Assembly (NCBI RefSeq): GCF_002954685.1
Contig: NZ_MSCN01000001.1
Span: forward strand, 959,600 to 1,023,599
DNA length: 64,000 nt
From: Polaribacter porphyrae
GTDB taxonomy: Bacteria > Bacteroidota > Bacteroidia > Flavobacteriales > Flavobacteriaceae
Reading direction: 5' to 3'
In this document: piece after piece, positions 29,008 through 39,073 of the stretch
Numbering within the stretch: position 1 is the stretch's first letter
How the letters are laid out: each line of letters starts with the position of its first letter
The notes under the pieces: model-generated
Told to the model about the DNA's origin: nothing
The model's input: the letters and a program-made list of their open reading frames with translations, nothing else
The model's database searches: none
Program-made: the position numbers and the translations under genes

Positions 29008-30435
29008 CTATTCAGTTTTTGATTTATCGCTTTTAGGTTTACTAAAATTATAAGAAACACCAAAGAAACAACCTATATCAAACTTTTTTACTACTGAAAC
29101 AGTATTAGAATCTCCTAAATTATAAGAGTTTCCTACTTGTAAGTTACTTTGAAGTCTATCAACTCTACCCATAGCTAAACCAGCATTAAATATTAATCTT
29201 TCATCTCTTCCAAAAGATAATCCTAAACCTGTTAAAAACTGAAAATCTTGATCTGCTTTTAACATAGCTCCTACATTAGCTACTAGAGTATAATCCTTTC
29301 CGTTTCTAAATCTTATATTAAGTAATGAACCAAAACCAAAATCAAATTTACCTAAATCTTTTTGTCTAATAATTTTTTCATCTGTATTGTTTGGATCATC
29401 CTCTGTAAAAAATTCATCATCAACTAGTGAAGTAAAATATAAACCTCCACTTACATCAATCTTTATACCTCCTCTAATCCATATTCTGTAAGGATGTGAC
29501 TCAATTAATTCATTCTTTTCTTTATCATAAATTTCTAAAGTCACTTCAACCAAATCAATATTTTTTCCTGTTACATCAATAGGTAAAGAATAGTTGTCAA
29601 AATTTACTTTAAAAAGTATTTTAAGATTTTCTTCAATTTTTGAATTAATTTCTTCGTTACTTTTTATTTTTTTTAAATTTTCAGCATTTATTAGTTCTTT
29701 TTCAGTAATAATTTTTTCAAGAACTTTATATTCAGAAACTATATTAACATATTCAACATAAAACACATCCCTTTGTGACTCAAAATCATCTTTATCTAAT
29801 GATTTTTGAACTTTACTATTTTGTATAAATAAAGTTATTTGATTGTCTAAATTTTTTGATTTATCTGCAAGTGTATTTAATTTATCTGATACAATTTTTT
29901 TGTTTTGTTTTCTTATACTTGACAATAAGTAATTAACATCAACAATCGCTTTTTGAGGTTTGTTTTTTTTAGAAAGTTCAGAAAAGTTATTAGATGTACT
30001 ATTAATTTCGATATTATTAATATTGAAATTTTTAAAATAGTCTTGGACTATAAAAGTTTGAACTACTTTTTTCTTTTCATTCAATGTTATACTATCTGCT
30101 TCTATTATATCTGCTTTTATTTGAGCTTCTACTTTAGGAGAAATTTGAGACTTATCAAAAATATTTAGATTAGATTCTTCAAAAATATTTACTAAATTAT
30201 TTTTTATTTTATAAGTGTATTTTAATGGGTTTCCATTGATAAAATTAAAGGAAAGTGAGTTTTTGTAATGAAATTCTAATTGATTTACTTGTACATTATC
30301 TTTTTTACCTCCGTTTTTTACTGTTATTGTTTCTTTTTTAGGTTCGCTTAAATCTATTTCTATAACAGTATTTCTTTTTTGAGCAAAACTTAATAAGCTA
30401 AAAAAAAGTGATGCTAGTAGTAGTGATTTTTTCAT
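29008..30435 (-). CDS. Exported protein of unknown function
   Basis: A 475-residue protein I do not recognise. It has a clear signal peptide (cleavage after SFA near residue 18), a mixed region with Lys/Asn-rich, probably coiled-coil segments (about 150-270), and a C-terminal third with alternating hydrophobic strands (FDFGFGSLLNIRF, FQFLTGLGLSFG, FDIGCFFGVSYNFS) that looks like part of an outer-membrane barrel. No sorting domain of type IX secretion is present. It is transcribed alone, with a bidirectional terminator downstream and an 11-base inverted repeat at its start. Confidence 0.75.
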   Translation of the reverse strand: MKKSLLLASLFFSLLSFAQKRNTVIEIDLSEPKKETITVKNGGKKDNVQVNQLEFHYKNSLSFNFINGNPLKYTYKIKNNLVNIFEESNLNIFDKSQISPKVEAQIKADIIEADSITLNEKKKVVQTFIVQDYFKNFNINNIEINSTSNNFSELSKKNKPQKAIVDVNYLLSSIRKQNKKIVSDKLNTLADKSKNLDNQITLFIQNSKVQKSLDKDDFESQRDVFYVEYVNIVSEYKVLEKIITEKELINAENLKKIKSNEEINSKIEENLKILFKVNFDNYSLPIDVTGKNIDLVEVTLEIYDKEKNELIESHPYRIWIRGGIKIDVSGGLYFTSLVDDEFFTEDDPNNTDEKIIRQKDLGKFDFGFGSLLNIRFRNGKDYTLVANVGAMLKADQDFQFLTGLGLSFGRDERLIFNAGLAMGRVDRLQSNLQVGNSYNLGDSNTVSVVKKFDIGCFFGVSYNFSKPKSDKSKTE

Positions 30436-30475
30436 GATATATAGTTTTATTTATTTTGCTAAATAACTATATATC
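30436..30475. repeat. Perfect 11-base inverted repeat at a gene start
   Basis: Arms GATATATAGTT (30436-30446) and AACTATATATC (30465-30475) with an 18-base loop, touching the ATG of the exported protein gene. It could be an operator or an mRNA hairpin hiding the ribosome site. Confidence 0.6.
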
Positions 30476-30507
30476 AAACAGTAAAGAACTACCTACAATT
30501 AGGTATT

Positions 30508-31572
30508 TTAAAATAAAACGCGTTTCATGGTTTTGCTTTTAGATACAGTTTCTTGCCACTCTTTTATAGATTCACTATCAGAAGTTATGCCTCCACCAAC
30601 ATAAATATTAGCAACAGAATTTTCTATTTCCATACAACGTAAGTTTACATACAAATCAGAAGTTTTCTTTAAGTTGTCTGTATTAGATAAATTGATTTCG
30701 CCCAAAAAACCAGTATAAAATTTACGGTTGTAATTTTCATTTTCTAAAATAAAAGATTTAGCTAAATCTCTAGGTAAACCACAAACTGCTGGTGTTGGGT
30801 GTAAGGCTCTTATTAGAAGTTTTAATGATGCATTAGAACTTAACATTCCTTCTACTTTTGTTCTTAAATGCAGTAAGTTTCCAGCTTTTACTGTTTCAGT
30901 TTTATCTATTTTTAATTTAGAAGAAATCGTTTCTAATTGATTTTTAATGAAATCAGTAACCAATTGTTGTTCTTCTAATTCTTTTTTCTGCCAAGTAACT
31001 TTCTCTGTATTAGTATACAATTGTGTACCAGCCAAAGACATCGTTTTAAAAGCTAAATCATTTATATTTAATAAGGTTTCTGGAGTAGCTCCAAGCCATA
31101 GTCCTATTTTAGGATGAAACCAAACATACACAAACGCATTATTATAGTTTTGCAATAATTTTTTATAAATAGTTATTAAATTAAAACTAGATAATTGAAC
31201 TTTCTCTTTTCTAGAAATAACTATCTTTTTTAAATCACTTGTATCTATTGTTTGTATAGCTTCTTCAACTATTCTTATATGATTCAGTTTAGAAACATCA
31301 TCATCTAAAAAAACTTCTTTAGTATTATGATTTATAAGTTCTAAATTAAGTTTTTCTTTAAAATAACTAGACTGATTAGAAGGGATAAGAATAACTGCAT
31401 CATTACTGTCAAAAGGAGCGAAAACAAAACCATTTTCTGTAAAAGAGTTTGTAAAACAGAGTTGTTTAGTATTCATAAAAAAACCAGAAATTATATGAAT
31501 ATTAGGTTTTCTATATACCACAAATGGCATCTGATTTTGATATGCCTTTTCTATTTTACTAAATATATCCAA
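30508..31572 (-). CDS. menF: Isochorismate synthase (chorismate-binding enzyme)
   Basis: Converts chorismate to isochorismate, the entry to menaquinone synthesis. The 354-residue protein has the chorismate-binding domain with KIVISRKE (about 146), the GATPETLL loop (about 185), HLRTKVEG (about 242), HPTPAVCGLP (about 272) and the C-terminal IYVGGGITSDSES. The first 130 residues are shorter than in classic MenF, as usual in Bacteroidota. It starts four bases after the thioesterase stop. menD was not found in the window; a siderophore role (EntC type) is less likely without an ent/dhb cluster. Confidence 0.88.
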   Translation of the reverse strand: MDIFSKIEKAYQNQMPFVVYRKPNIHIISGFFMNTKQLCFTNSFTENGFVFAPFDSNDAVILIPSNQSSYFKEKLNLELINHNTKEVFLDDDVSKLNHIRIVEEAIQTIDTSDLKKIVISRKEKVQLSSFNLITIYKKLLQNYNNAFVYVWFHPKIGLWLGATPETLLNINDLAFKTMSLAGTQLYTNTEKVTWQKKELEEQQLVTDFIKNQLETISSKLKIDKTETVKAGNLLHLRTKVEGMLSSNASLKLLIRALHPTPAVCGLPRDLAKSFILENENYNRKFYTGFLGEINLSNTDNLKKTSDLYVNLRCMEIENSVANIYVGGGITSDSESIKEWQETVSKSKTMKRVLF

Positions 31573-31576
31573 TAGC

Positions 31577-32002
31577 TTATTTTTCTACTTTTTTATCTAA
31601 AACTATATTTGTTAACTTGCAGATAGAGATTAAGTTATCTTCTTCATCAATAATTTTAATCTCCCATAAATGTGTGGTTCTACCTTTATGAATGGGTTTA
31701 GCCACACCAAAAACAACTCCTTCCTTTTTACTTTTTAAATGATTGATGCTTAACTCAATTCCTTTTACAATTTGAGTTTTTCTATCAATAAAAAAAGCTG
31801 AAGCACAACTCCCAACAGTTTCAGCTAGTGCTGCAGTAGCACCTCCATGTAAAATTCCATAAGGTTGATACACTTTAGAATTTACAGGCATTTTAGCCAC
31901 CAAATAATCATTACCAACATCAGTAAATTCAATATTTAAGGTTTCCATCAGTGTATTACTATTTAAACTATTTAAGGCTATTAGTGTTTTAGATTTATCC
32001 AT
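31577..32002 (-). CDS. Hotdog-fold PaaI-type thioesterase (possible DHNA-CoA thioesterase)
   Basis: A 141-residue acyl-CoA thioesterase. YGILHGGATAALAETVGS (about 47-64) carries the HGG motif and the catalytic Glu of the PaaI/MenI subgroup. Coupling to menF by four bases suggests it hydrolyses 1,4-dihydroxy-2-naphthoyl-CoA in menaquinone synthesis; this is inference from context. ATG at 32002 is preferred to the two TTG codons just upstream. Confidence 0.8.
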   Translation of the reverse strand: MDKSKTLIALNSLNSNTLMETLNIEFTDVGNDYLVAKMPVNSKVYQPYGILHGGATAALAETVGSCASAFFIDRKTQIVKGIELSINHLKSKKEGVVFGVAKPIHKGRTTHLWEIKIIDEEDNLISICKLTNIVLDKKVEK

Positions 32003-32042
32003 CAACAAGAATTTAAAAAGTAAAAATACGCATAAAATATTG

Positions 32043-32050
32043 TATTTTTG
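32043..32050 (+). promoter_or_regulatory. -7 element TATTTTTG for the pRiA4b ORF-3-like gene
   Basis: Perfect TAnnTTTG match 22 bases before the ATG at 32073. Confidence 0.5.
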
Positions 32051-32072
32051 TCATTGAAATTAGCAGTAGAAT

Positions 32073-32555
32073 ATGTACAAAATAAGAGTTATTTTAGACA
32101 CAAAAGAAGATGTTATTAGAACAATTCTGGTTGATGACACTATAAATTTAGAAACATTACACATCATAATTTCGAAAGCTTTTGGGTTTGAAGGGCAAGA
32201 AATGGCATCCTTTTACAGAACTGATGATGAATGGAACCAAGGAGAAGAAATTCCACTTTTTAATATGGCTGAAGCTGGTGAAGGCATCTCTATGCAAACT
32301 TGTATTCTAAAAGAAACTTTATTTAAAGAAAATGATAAGCTAATTTATGTATATGATTTTCTAAATATGTGGACATTTTATGTAGATGTAGTTGAAATTT
32401 CTACTGAACAAAAAACTAACTTACCAAAAACTATTTTAAGTGTTGGAGAAATTCCTACTGAAGCTCCAAAAAAAGAATTTATTGCTGAAGATTTTGGAAA
32501 AGATGATGATGATGAATTCGATATTTTTGATGACTTTGATTTTAATGAATATTAG
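32073..32555 (+). CDS. pRiA4b ORF-3-like protein
   Basis: A 160-residue protein of the pRiA4b ORF-3/IS1096 passenger-like family. Supporting parts are MYKIRVILD at the start, LETLHIIISKAFGF (about 29-42), FYRTDDEWNQG and LIYVYDFLNMWTFYVDVV. The C-terminal 30 residues are strongly acidic (Asp/Glu/Phe). Despite the family's name there is no sign of a plasmid or transposon here. Function unknown. Its stop codon lies inside an 18-base palindrome. Confidence 0.75.
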   Translation: MYKIRVILDTKEDVIRTILVDDTINLETLHIIISKAFGFEGQEMASFYRTDDEWNQGEEIPLFNMAEAGEGISMQTCILKETLFKENDKLIYVYDFLNMWTFYVDVVEISTEQKTNLPKTILSVGEIPTEAPKKEFIAEDFGKDDDDEFDIFDDFDFNEY

Positions 32556-32580
32556 TCTGCAGACTAATTAATATTTTTTT
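32551..32580 (+). terminator. Palindromic terminator overlapping a stop codon
   Basis: ATTAGTCTG/CAGACTAAT, a perfect 18-base palindrome at 32551-32568, then TAATA and seven T. The TAG stop of the preceding gene is in the left arm. Confidence 0.65.
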
Positions 32581-32664
32581 AAAATCCTTTTACTACCAAC
32601 TTTTTTCAGTAACAAATTCGTAAATTAATCGTCTTACTTTTTATAACCGACTAAATCAACTTAC

Positions 32665-33564
32665 TTGGAAACAATCTTATCACTCAAAAATCTTGATAAA
32701 AAATATGGTAAAGTACATGCTGTAAACAATTTATCTTTTGATATTCAAAAAGGAAATGTTTATGGAATTCTTGGACCAAATGGAAGTGGAAAATCTACAA
32801 CATTAGGAATTATTCTAAATGTAGTAAACAGAACAGCTGGAGAATTCTCTTGGTTTGATGGAAAATTATCAACACATGAAGCTTTAAAGAAAGTGGGAGC
32901 TATTATTGAGCGACCTAACTTTTATCCATATATGACAGCTACCCAAAACTTGTCATTAATTTGTAAGATTAAAGGTACATCAACAGATAAAATTGATGAA
33001 AAACTAAAAGTTGTAAATCTTTACGAACGCAGAAACAGTAAATTCAGAACCTACTCTTTAGGTATGAAACAACGTTTAGCAATTGCATCAGCATTATTAA
33101 ATGATCCTGAAATTTTAATTTTAGATGAACCCACAAATGGATTAGATCCACAAGGAATTCATGAAATAAGACAAATCATCAAAAAAATTGCAGCTAATGG
33201 AACCACAATTTTGTTGGCTTCGCATCTTTTAGATGAAGTTGAAAAAGTATGTAGTCATGTAGTTGTGATTAGAAAAGGTATAAAATTATATTCTGGTAGA
33301 GTTGATGAAATGACAGCTTCTAATGGTTTATTTGAATTAAAGGTAGATAAAAATGAAGATAATTTATTAAAATTATTAAAAAATCATGAGGCAATTCTTA
33401 ATGTTACTAAAGATCATGAAACCATTATTGCAACTTTACGTAATAGTATTTCTGCAACAGAAATGAATTCTTTTTTGTTTGAGAAAGGTTTTGTTTTATC
33501 ACATTTAGTAAAACGTAAACCTAGCCTAGAGCAACAATTTTTAGATTTAACCAAAAACAACTAA
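32665..33564 (+). CDS. ABC transporter ATP-binding protein
   Basis: A 299-residue ATPase subunit with Walker A LGPNGSGKST (about 36-45), signature YSLGMKQR (about 132), Walker B ILILDEPTNGLD and an H-loop in LASHLLDE. The C-terminal 80 residues form the accessory region of BcrA/NatA-type subunits. The start is TTG at 32665 (METILSLKNLDKKYG). It pairs with the permease 15 bases downstream. Substrate unknown; it is not GldA, since gldF/gldG-like genes are absent. Confidence 0.9.
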   Translation: METILSLKNLDKKYGKVHAVNNLSFDIQKGNVYGILGPNGSGKSTTLGIILNVVNRTAGEFSWFDGKLSTHEALKKVGAIIERPNFYPYMTATQNLSLICKIKGTSTDKIDEKLKVVNLYERRNSKFRTYSLGMKQRLAIASALLNDPEILILDEPTNGLDPQGIHEIRQIIKKIAANGTTILLASHLLDEVEKVCSHVVVIRKGIKLYSGRVDEMTASNGLFELKVDKNEDNLLKLLKNHEAILNVTKDHETIIATLRNSISATEMNSFLFEKGFVLSHLVKRKPSLEQQFLDLTKNN

Positions 33565-33579
33565 CCAAAAATAAAAGTC

Positions 33580-34425
33580 ATGTTAAGACTACTTACTATA
33601 GAATTTCACAAGTTAAGATTTAATAAAGCCAGTAAAATATTGTCTATTATTTACTTTGGTTTACTAACTTCAATAGCTTTAATTGCTGCGATTAAATTTG
33701 AATTTGGAGATTTTAAATTACATTTAGCAGATGCAGGTATTTTCAACTTTCCTTATATATGGCACTTTAACACCTATATAGCTGCTATTTTAAAATTCTT
33801 TTTACTGTTGGTAATTGTATCTATGATGAGTAATGAATACAGTTATAAAACATTAAAGCAAAATTTAATAGATGGTTTAAGTAAAAAAGAATTTATTTTA
33901 TCAAAATTTTATACAGTTATTGCTTTTGCAGCAATTTCAACAGTTTTCGTATTTGTAGTTTCTTTAGTATTAGGGTTATTTTATTCTGATTATAATGAAT
34001 TTGCAATCATAGTTTCTGATTTAGAATATTTAGTAGCGTTTTTTATAAAACTAGTTGGTTTTTTCTCTTTTGGCCTATTTCTTGGTATTTTGGTAAAACG
34101 CTCTGCTTTTGCAGTTGGTGCTATGTTTGTTTGGCTGATAATAGAAAATATGTTTAGAGGTTTTCTCTTTTGGAAATTTAATGAAAATGAAAAAACATCT
34201 AATATTGTTGACAATTTTATGCAGTTTTTACCTTTAGAGTCTATGACCAATCTAATAAAAGAACCTTTTTCTAGACTAGGTGCTGTAAGATCTGCTGCAA
34301 ATACTATGGGCGAAAGTTTTACTAAAACCTATTCTGTTGATTTCTCCACAGTCGCTATCGTTTCTTTTTGGACGTTTCTTTTTATCTTTTTATCCTATAA
34401 ATTATTATTAAAAAGAGATTTGTAA
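33580..34425 (+). CDS. ABC-2 type transporter permease
   Basis: A 281-residue membrane protein with about six helices (22-42, 62-82, 107-130, 152-172, 180-200, 255-275), typical of ABC-2/BcrB-type permeases. SNEYSYKTLKQNLIDGLSKKEFILSK (about 85-110) is the cytoplasmic coupling region common to the family. Works with the ATPase gene directly upstream. Confidence 0.87.
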   Translation: MLRLLTIEFHKLRFNKASKILSIIYFGLLTSIALIAAIKFEFGDFKLHLADAGIFNFPYIWHFNTYIAAILKFFLLLVIVSMMSNEYSYKTLKQNLIDGLSKKEFILSKFYTVIAFAAISTVFVFVVSLVLGLFYSDYNEFAIIVSDLEYLVAFFIKLVGFFSFGLFLGILVKRSAFAVGAMFVWLIIENMFRGFLFWKFNENEKTSNIVDNFMQFLPLESMTNLIKEPFSRLGAVRSAANTMGESFTKTYSVDFSTVAIVSFWTFLFIFLSYKLLLKRDL

Positions 34426-34531
34426 AATTTCTTTTAATATTTAAACTATTTTAAATAAACTAGGTCTAAATAAAATAAGAGTCATCTTTTCTTGTTATTT
34501 TTAGCAAATAGTATTTAATAATAGTAACTAA

Positions 34532-37500
34532 TTGAATTTAAAACGTATTTTTTGCATTCTCATATTCTCTTTGGTTTTCTATAAGAGCTATAGCCAACTG
34601 AGTAAAACCCATTATATACCACCATTAACTTATGCTGGTTTTGGGAATGCAAATCCAGAGAATCAATATTTTTATATATCTACACCTAGTACTAAAAATG
34701 TTAACTATACCATTAAAGCATTAGGTCAACCTGTATCTCAAAATATTACTGGTAATGTATCTAATAATAACCCACAAGAAATTTTTATTGGTACTGGTAA
34801 TACTCAATTATTTGCACCCTCATCAGAGGCTGGTAAAATTTTAACAAGTAATGGGTATATAATTGAATCTGATGATGTTATTTACGTTTCTTTAAGAATA
34901 CAGGCAGGAGGAAGTGCACAAGCAGGTGCATTAGTTAGCAAAGGTAGTTCAGCACTTGGCACTACTTTTAGAGCTGGTATGTTTACCAATGAAAACCCAC
35001 AAACTAACTATTTGAGTTTTATTTCTGTAATGGCTACTGAAGATAATACTAGTATTACGTTTTCTGATTTGGATAATGGAATATTATTAAAAAACTACTC
35101 TGGTACTTTACCAATAAATATTATTTTAAACGAAGGCGAAAGTTATATTATTGCTGCAAATTCATCAGAAAGCACCATTAATAGAGATGGTTTAATAGGT
35201 ACATTAATTAATTCTGATAAACCTATTGTTACCAACTTGGGTTCAGCGAATGGTAGTTTTCATAATGGTGGTGGAAGAGATTATGGAATAGATCAAATTG
35301 TAGGATTATCTAAAATAGGCAATGAATACATCTTTGTTAAAGGTGATGGTTCTAACAGTTGGGAAAATGTTTTAATTGTTGCACATGAAGACAACACATC
35401 AATAACATTAAATGGTTCAGTAAACTTTGCTACAATTAATGCTGGGGAATATGCTCTTATTGAAGGTGATGAATATAATGCAAATGGAAATCTATTTGTA
35501 GAAACTTCTAAACCTGTTTTTGCTTATCAAGGTATTGGAGCTAATAACAATGAAGCTAACCAAGGATTATTTTTTGTACCACCATTAAGTTGTGAGAACA
35601 GAGGAAACATAAACAATATACCAGAAATTCAGAATATTGGTAATATTAACTTTTCTGGAGGAATTACAATCGTTGCAAATAAAGGAGCAACAATAAATAT
35701 ACAATCAGAAACACAAACCTTTACTCCTTCTGGTCCTTTTAATGTGGATGGTAACCCTAATTATGTAACCTATAAACTAATAAACTTACAAGGAAATATA
35801 TCTATAGAAAGTAATCAAGAACTATATTGTGCCTATTTTAATCAAAATGGGGCTGCAAGTTCTGGAAGTTTTTATTCTGGATTTCCTTCAAATCCTGAAA
35901 TAAATTTTAACAAAACAGTTACTGCACTCGGTAATTGTATTCCTAATGTAACTTTACAAGCCGCAAATACAGATTTATTTGATAGCATTAAATGGGAATT
36001 TTTTAATGAAACAACTTCAACTTGGGAAGAAAGAAGTACAAATACTAACTATAAACCAATCTCATCAGAACCAGGTAGATACAGATTAATAGGAACTATT
36101 ACTTGTACAAATACAACTTTTGAATCAGTCGAAATACCTGTAAGTATTTGTCCTGACGATTTTGATGGTGATTTTATTATTGACAATTTAGATGTTGATA
36201 TTGATAATGATGGAATTTTAAATTGTGATGAATCTTTAGGAGATGCGAACTTGGATATTTCAAATTTAAACAACCCAAAAATTATTTTAGCTGATGGAGC
36301 TGAAAAGAATATTATTACAGCAGCCAATTTAGTTTCCAATAATGCAATTAATACTTTTACTGGTACTAATAATGGTAATTTTGAAAGCGTCCTCTCTCCT
36401 ACTTCTGCAAACTCAAAAAACACATATACATTAGACTTCTCACAGAATATCAATTTTGTTTTGAGGCAGAACAATACTGGAACACACAATAATTTAGATG
36501 ATGAATTTTTCATTTTAAAAGTAGGTTCAAATGATAAAAATATCACACTTTTAAATCCTGATAATAATCTATTAGTGGATACTAATTTTGATAATATTTT
36601 TGAATCTGGTGTTACACAAATATCAGCATCAGAAATCCGTTTTAAGTACAGTACGAATGTTTCTGGAACTGCAAGCACTTTTGAGTTTCTTGCAAATCAA
36701 GTTAGTTCCATCACTTTTGAACACGCCTCAAATGGATTGACTTCAGCATCAACTTTTAGAGGAAATTTCAACATTACTTGTTTTTCTCTGGATTCTGATG
36801 GAGATGGAATTGAAAATATGTTTGATTTAGATTCAGATAATGATGGAATTCCTGATATTTATGATGCCTATGGAAGCCAGATAACACTCACAAATTCAGA
36901 TGCAAATTTAGACGGTTTGGATGATGTGTTTGATAGTATTTCAACAAATTTAGATACAGACAACGACAATATTAAAAACTATATAGATTATGATGCTGAT
37001 AATGATGGAATTTTTGATTCCACAGAAAGTGGTCATAATTTAGATACTAATTTTAATGGTGTTATTGATGGTTTTATTGATATAAATAAAAATGGTTTAG
37101 ATGATAGATTAGAAGATTTAAACTTGATAATAAATTATACAATAAGAGATACAGATGCTGATGATATTTTCAATTTTATAGATAATGATGCAGATAATGA
37201 TAATTGTTTTGATGTAACAGAAGCTGGTTTTACTGATGTCAATACTGATGGTTTTCTTGGGGATATTCCAGTTCAGGTAGACATAAATGGAAAAGTCATA
37301 AATACCACTAATGGTTATACAATTCCAAATTCAGAGTACACTACTAGTGCCCCAATCACAATTACTAAATTTGAAAATACAACTTTTTGTGAATTAGATA
37401 CAAACACAATAACTATAGAAAGTACAGCAGATAATTTTGAATGGGCAACATCTATAGATGGTGTAACTTGGAATGTAATTACAGATAATGTAATTTATTC

Positions 37501-39073
37501 TGGTACAACCAGCAATACTTTGCAAATAACAAATACTCCTTTAAGCTATAACAATTATCAATATAGAGTTCTTCTACGAAGAGTAGGAAATGCCTGTACT
37601 ACAACTTCAAATTCAATTACATTAACTGTAAACCCTAAACCTATTATTCTAAATAGTATTATACAATTAAATCAATGTGCAGACAATCCTAATGAAATAA
37701 CAACTATAAATCTCACAGAAGCTGAAATCAATATTTCTACTGATACCAGTGTTACTTTTGAATATTATGAAACTGAAACAAAAGCAGTAGCTGGTGGTAT
37801 TTCAAATCAAGTAATTGATAAACTAAAATATCCCGTAAATAGAACTGCAGAAGCTTGGGTAAGAACAGTTTCTGATAAGGACTGTTATACTATATCAAAA
37901 ATAGAAATAACAGCAACTTTTGTAAGTGACGTTGCTTATGACAAAACTTTTGAAGAATGTGACGACTTTCTTGATGCTGATGGTAACAATACTATTTTAA
38001 ATTCAGAAACTGATGGTATTACAACTTTTAATTTCAGCAGTGCAGCACAAGAAATAAAGAATTTATTTCCTAACCCAAATGATATAGAGGTATTTTTTTA
38101 TGAAACTATTGCTGATAGAGATGGAGCAATAAATGCAATTCCAGATATATCTAGACATAGAAATAATAGTGATACTTCTTTTGCTTTTAATCAAACCATT
38201 TTTATTAAAATTAAAAACAAAAATAATAACGATTGTGAAGGTTTAGGAAAACTATTTTTAAAAACAAGCGAAGTTCCTCAATTTACTGTTAAAGGAGAAT
38301 CTCCTAATGATCCAATATTAGTTTGTTCAAAAAACTTACCTTTTTCATTGATGGCAGAAAATCCAAAGGGAGATTATAGATATATTTGGGAAGATGAAAA
38401 TGGTAATAAATTAGGTGAAAATCAAGATCAACTAATAAATGGCGGTGGTAATTATACAGTAACAGCTTATACAAAAAATAGTACGGTTTGTTCAAAATCA
38501 AGAACTATTTCAGTAAAACAATCAAACCCTGCAATTTTGGACGAAAGTTTTGTAGTTATAACAGATGAAATTAACATATCTAACTCTAATAATTTAAGTG
38601 TTACAGTTAATATTCCTCAAGATCCTTTAAACCCAGAAGAATATCTATATTCATTAGAAACTAAAAATGGACAAATTGTAAAATTTCCACAAGAAAGTAA
38701 TATTTTTACAAACATTACAGGTGGTGTTTATAAATTAATTGTAGAGAATAAAAATGGTTGTGGAATATCAGAATTATTAATTTCTGTAATCCAGTTTCCT
38801 AAATTCTTTACACCTAATAATGATGGAGAAAATGATACTTGGTCTGTAAAAGGTGTAGATGCTTTGTTTTATTCTGAAAGTATAATGACAATTTTCAATA
38901 GATATGGAAAATTAATATACAAATCTAGTAATCAAAATCTAGGTTGGGATGGAACCTACAATGGTAAACAGCTAAATAATGGCGATTATTGGTATCAAAT
39001 TGTTTTAAAACCAACAGATATCACTAAACCAATGATAGATAGAAAAGGTAATTTTTCTCTATTAAAAGAATAA
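34532..39073 (+). CDS. Large type IX-secreted protein with IgGFc-binding-like, calcium-repeat and CHU_C sorting domains
   Basis: A 1513-residue cell-surface or secreted protein. Signal peptide to about residue 21; IgGFc-binding-protein-like N-terminal domain (about 25-460, with repeated VMATEDNTSITF and VAHEDNTSITL); thrombospondin type 3-like calcium repeats starting near 540, 755, 808 and 873 (for example DIDNDGILNCD, DSDNDGIPDIYD); Ig-like modules (about 950-1400); and a C-terminal gliding-motility sorting domain (about 1420-1511) with FFTPNNDGENDTW, IFNRYGKLIY and WDGTYNGKQLNNGDYWY. That last domain (TIGR04131/CHU_C type) targets proteins to the type IX system. Likely an adhesin; the ligand is unknown. 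Start codon TTG. Confidence 0.88.
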   Translation: MNLKRIFCILIFSLVFYKSYSQLSKTHYIPPLTYAGFGNANPENQYFYISTPSTKNVNYTIKALGQPVSQNITGNVSNNNPQEIFIGTGNTQLFAPSSEAGKILTSNGYIIESDDVIYVSLRIQAGGSAQAGALVSKGSSALGTTFRAGMFTNENPQTNYLSFISVMATEDNTSITFSDLDNGILLKNYSGTLPINIILNEGESYIIAANSSESTINRDGLIGTLINSDKPIVTNLGSANGSFHNGGGRDYGIDQIVGLSKIGNEYIFVKGDGSNSWENVLIVAHEDNTSITLNGSVNFATINAGEYALIEGDEYNANGNLFVETSKPVFAYQGIGANNNEANQGLFFVPPLSCENRGNINNIPEIQNIGNINFSGGITIVANKGATINIQSETQTFTPSGPFNVDGNPNYVTYKLINLQGNISIESNQELYCAYFNQNGAASSGSFYSGFPSNPEINFNKTVTALGNCIPNVTLQAANTDLFDSIKWEFFNETTSTWEERSTNTNYKPISSEPGRYRLIGTITCTNTTFESVEIPVSICPDDFDGDFIIDNLDVDIDNDGILNCDESLGDANLDISNLNNPKIILADGAEKNIITAANLVSNNAINTFTGTNNGNFESVLSPTSANSKNTYTLDFSQNINFVLRQNNTGTHNNLDDEFFILKVGSNDKNITLLNPDNNLLVDTNFDNIFESGVTQISASEIRFKYSTNVSGTASTFEFLANQVSSITFEHASNGLTSASTFRGNFNITCFSLDSDGDGIENMFDLDSDNDGIPDIYDAYGSQITLTNSDANLDGLDDVFDSISTNLDTDNDNIKNYIDYDADNDGIFDSTESGHNLDTNFNGVIDGFIDINKNGLDDRLEDLNLIINYTIRDTDADDIFNFIDNDADNDNCFDVTEAGFTDVNTDGFLGDIPVQVDINGKVINTTNGYTIPNSEYTTSAPITITKFENTTFCELDTNTITIESTADNFEWATSIDGVTWNVITDNVIYSGTTSNTLQITNTPLSYNNYQYRVLLRRVGNACTTTSNSITLTVNPKPIILNSIIQLNQCADNPNEITTINLTEAEINISTDTSVTFEYYETETKAVAGGISNQVIDKLKYPVNRTAEAWVRTVSDKDCYTISKIEITATFVSDVAYDKTFEECDDFLDADGNNTILNSETDGITTFNFSSAAQEIKNLFPNPNDIEVFFYETIADRDGAINAIPDISRHRNNSDTSFAFNQTIFIKIKNKNNNDCEGLGKLFLKTSEVPQFTVKGESPNDPILVCSKNLPFSLMAENPKGDYRYIWEDENGNKLGENQDQLINGGGNYTVTAYTKNSTVCSKSRTISVKQSNPAILDESFVVITDEINISNSNNLSVTVNIPQDPLNPEEYLYSLETKNGQIVKFPQESNIFTNITGGVYKLIVENKNGCGISELLISVIQFPKFFTPNNDGENDTWSVKGVDALFYSESIMTIFNRYGKLIYKSSNQNLGWDGTYNGKQLNNGDYWYQIVLKPTDITKPMIDRKGNFSLLKE

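Noticed and set aside
32073..32555. Mobile element suggested by the pRiA4b/IS1096 family name
   Set aside because: No transposase, terminal repeats or unusual composition around the gene.
36049..36678. 209-residue open frame antisense to the large secreted protein gene
   Set aside because: Composition is Leu/Ser/Lys-rich without domains, and it lies wholly inside a well-supported gene with a sorting domain in the other strand.
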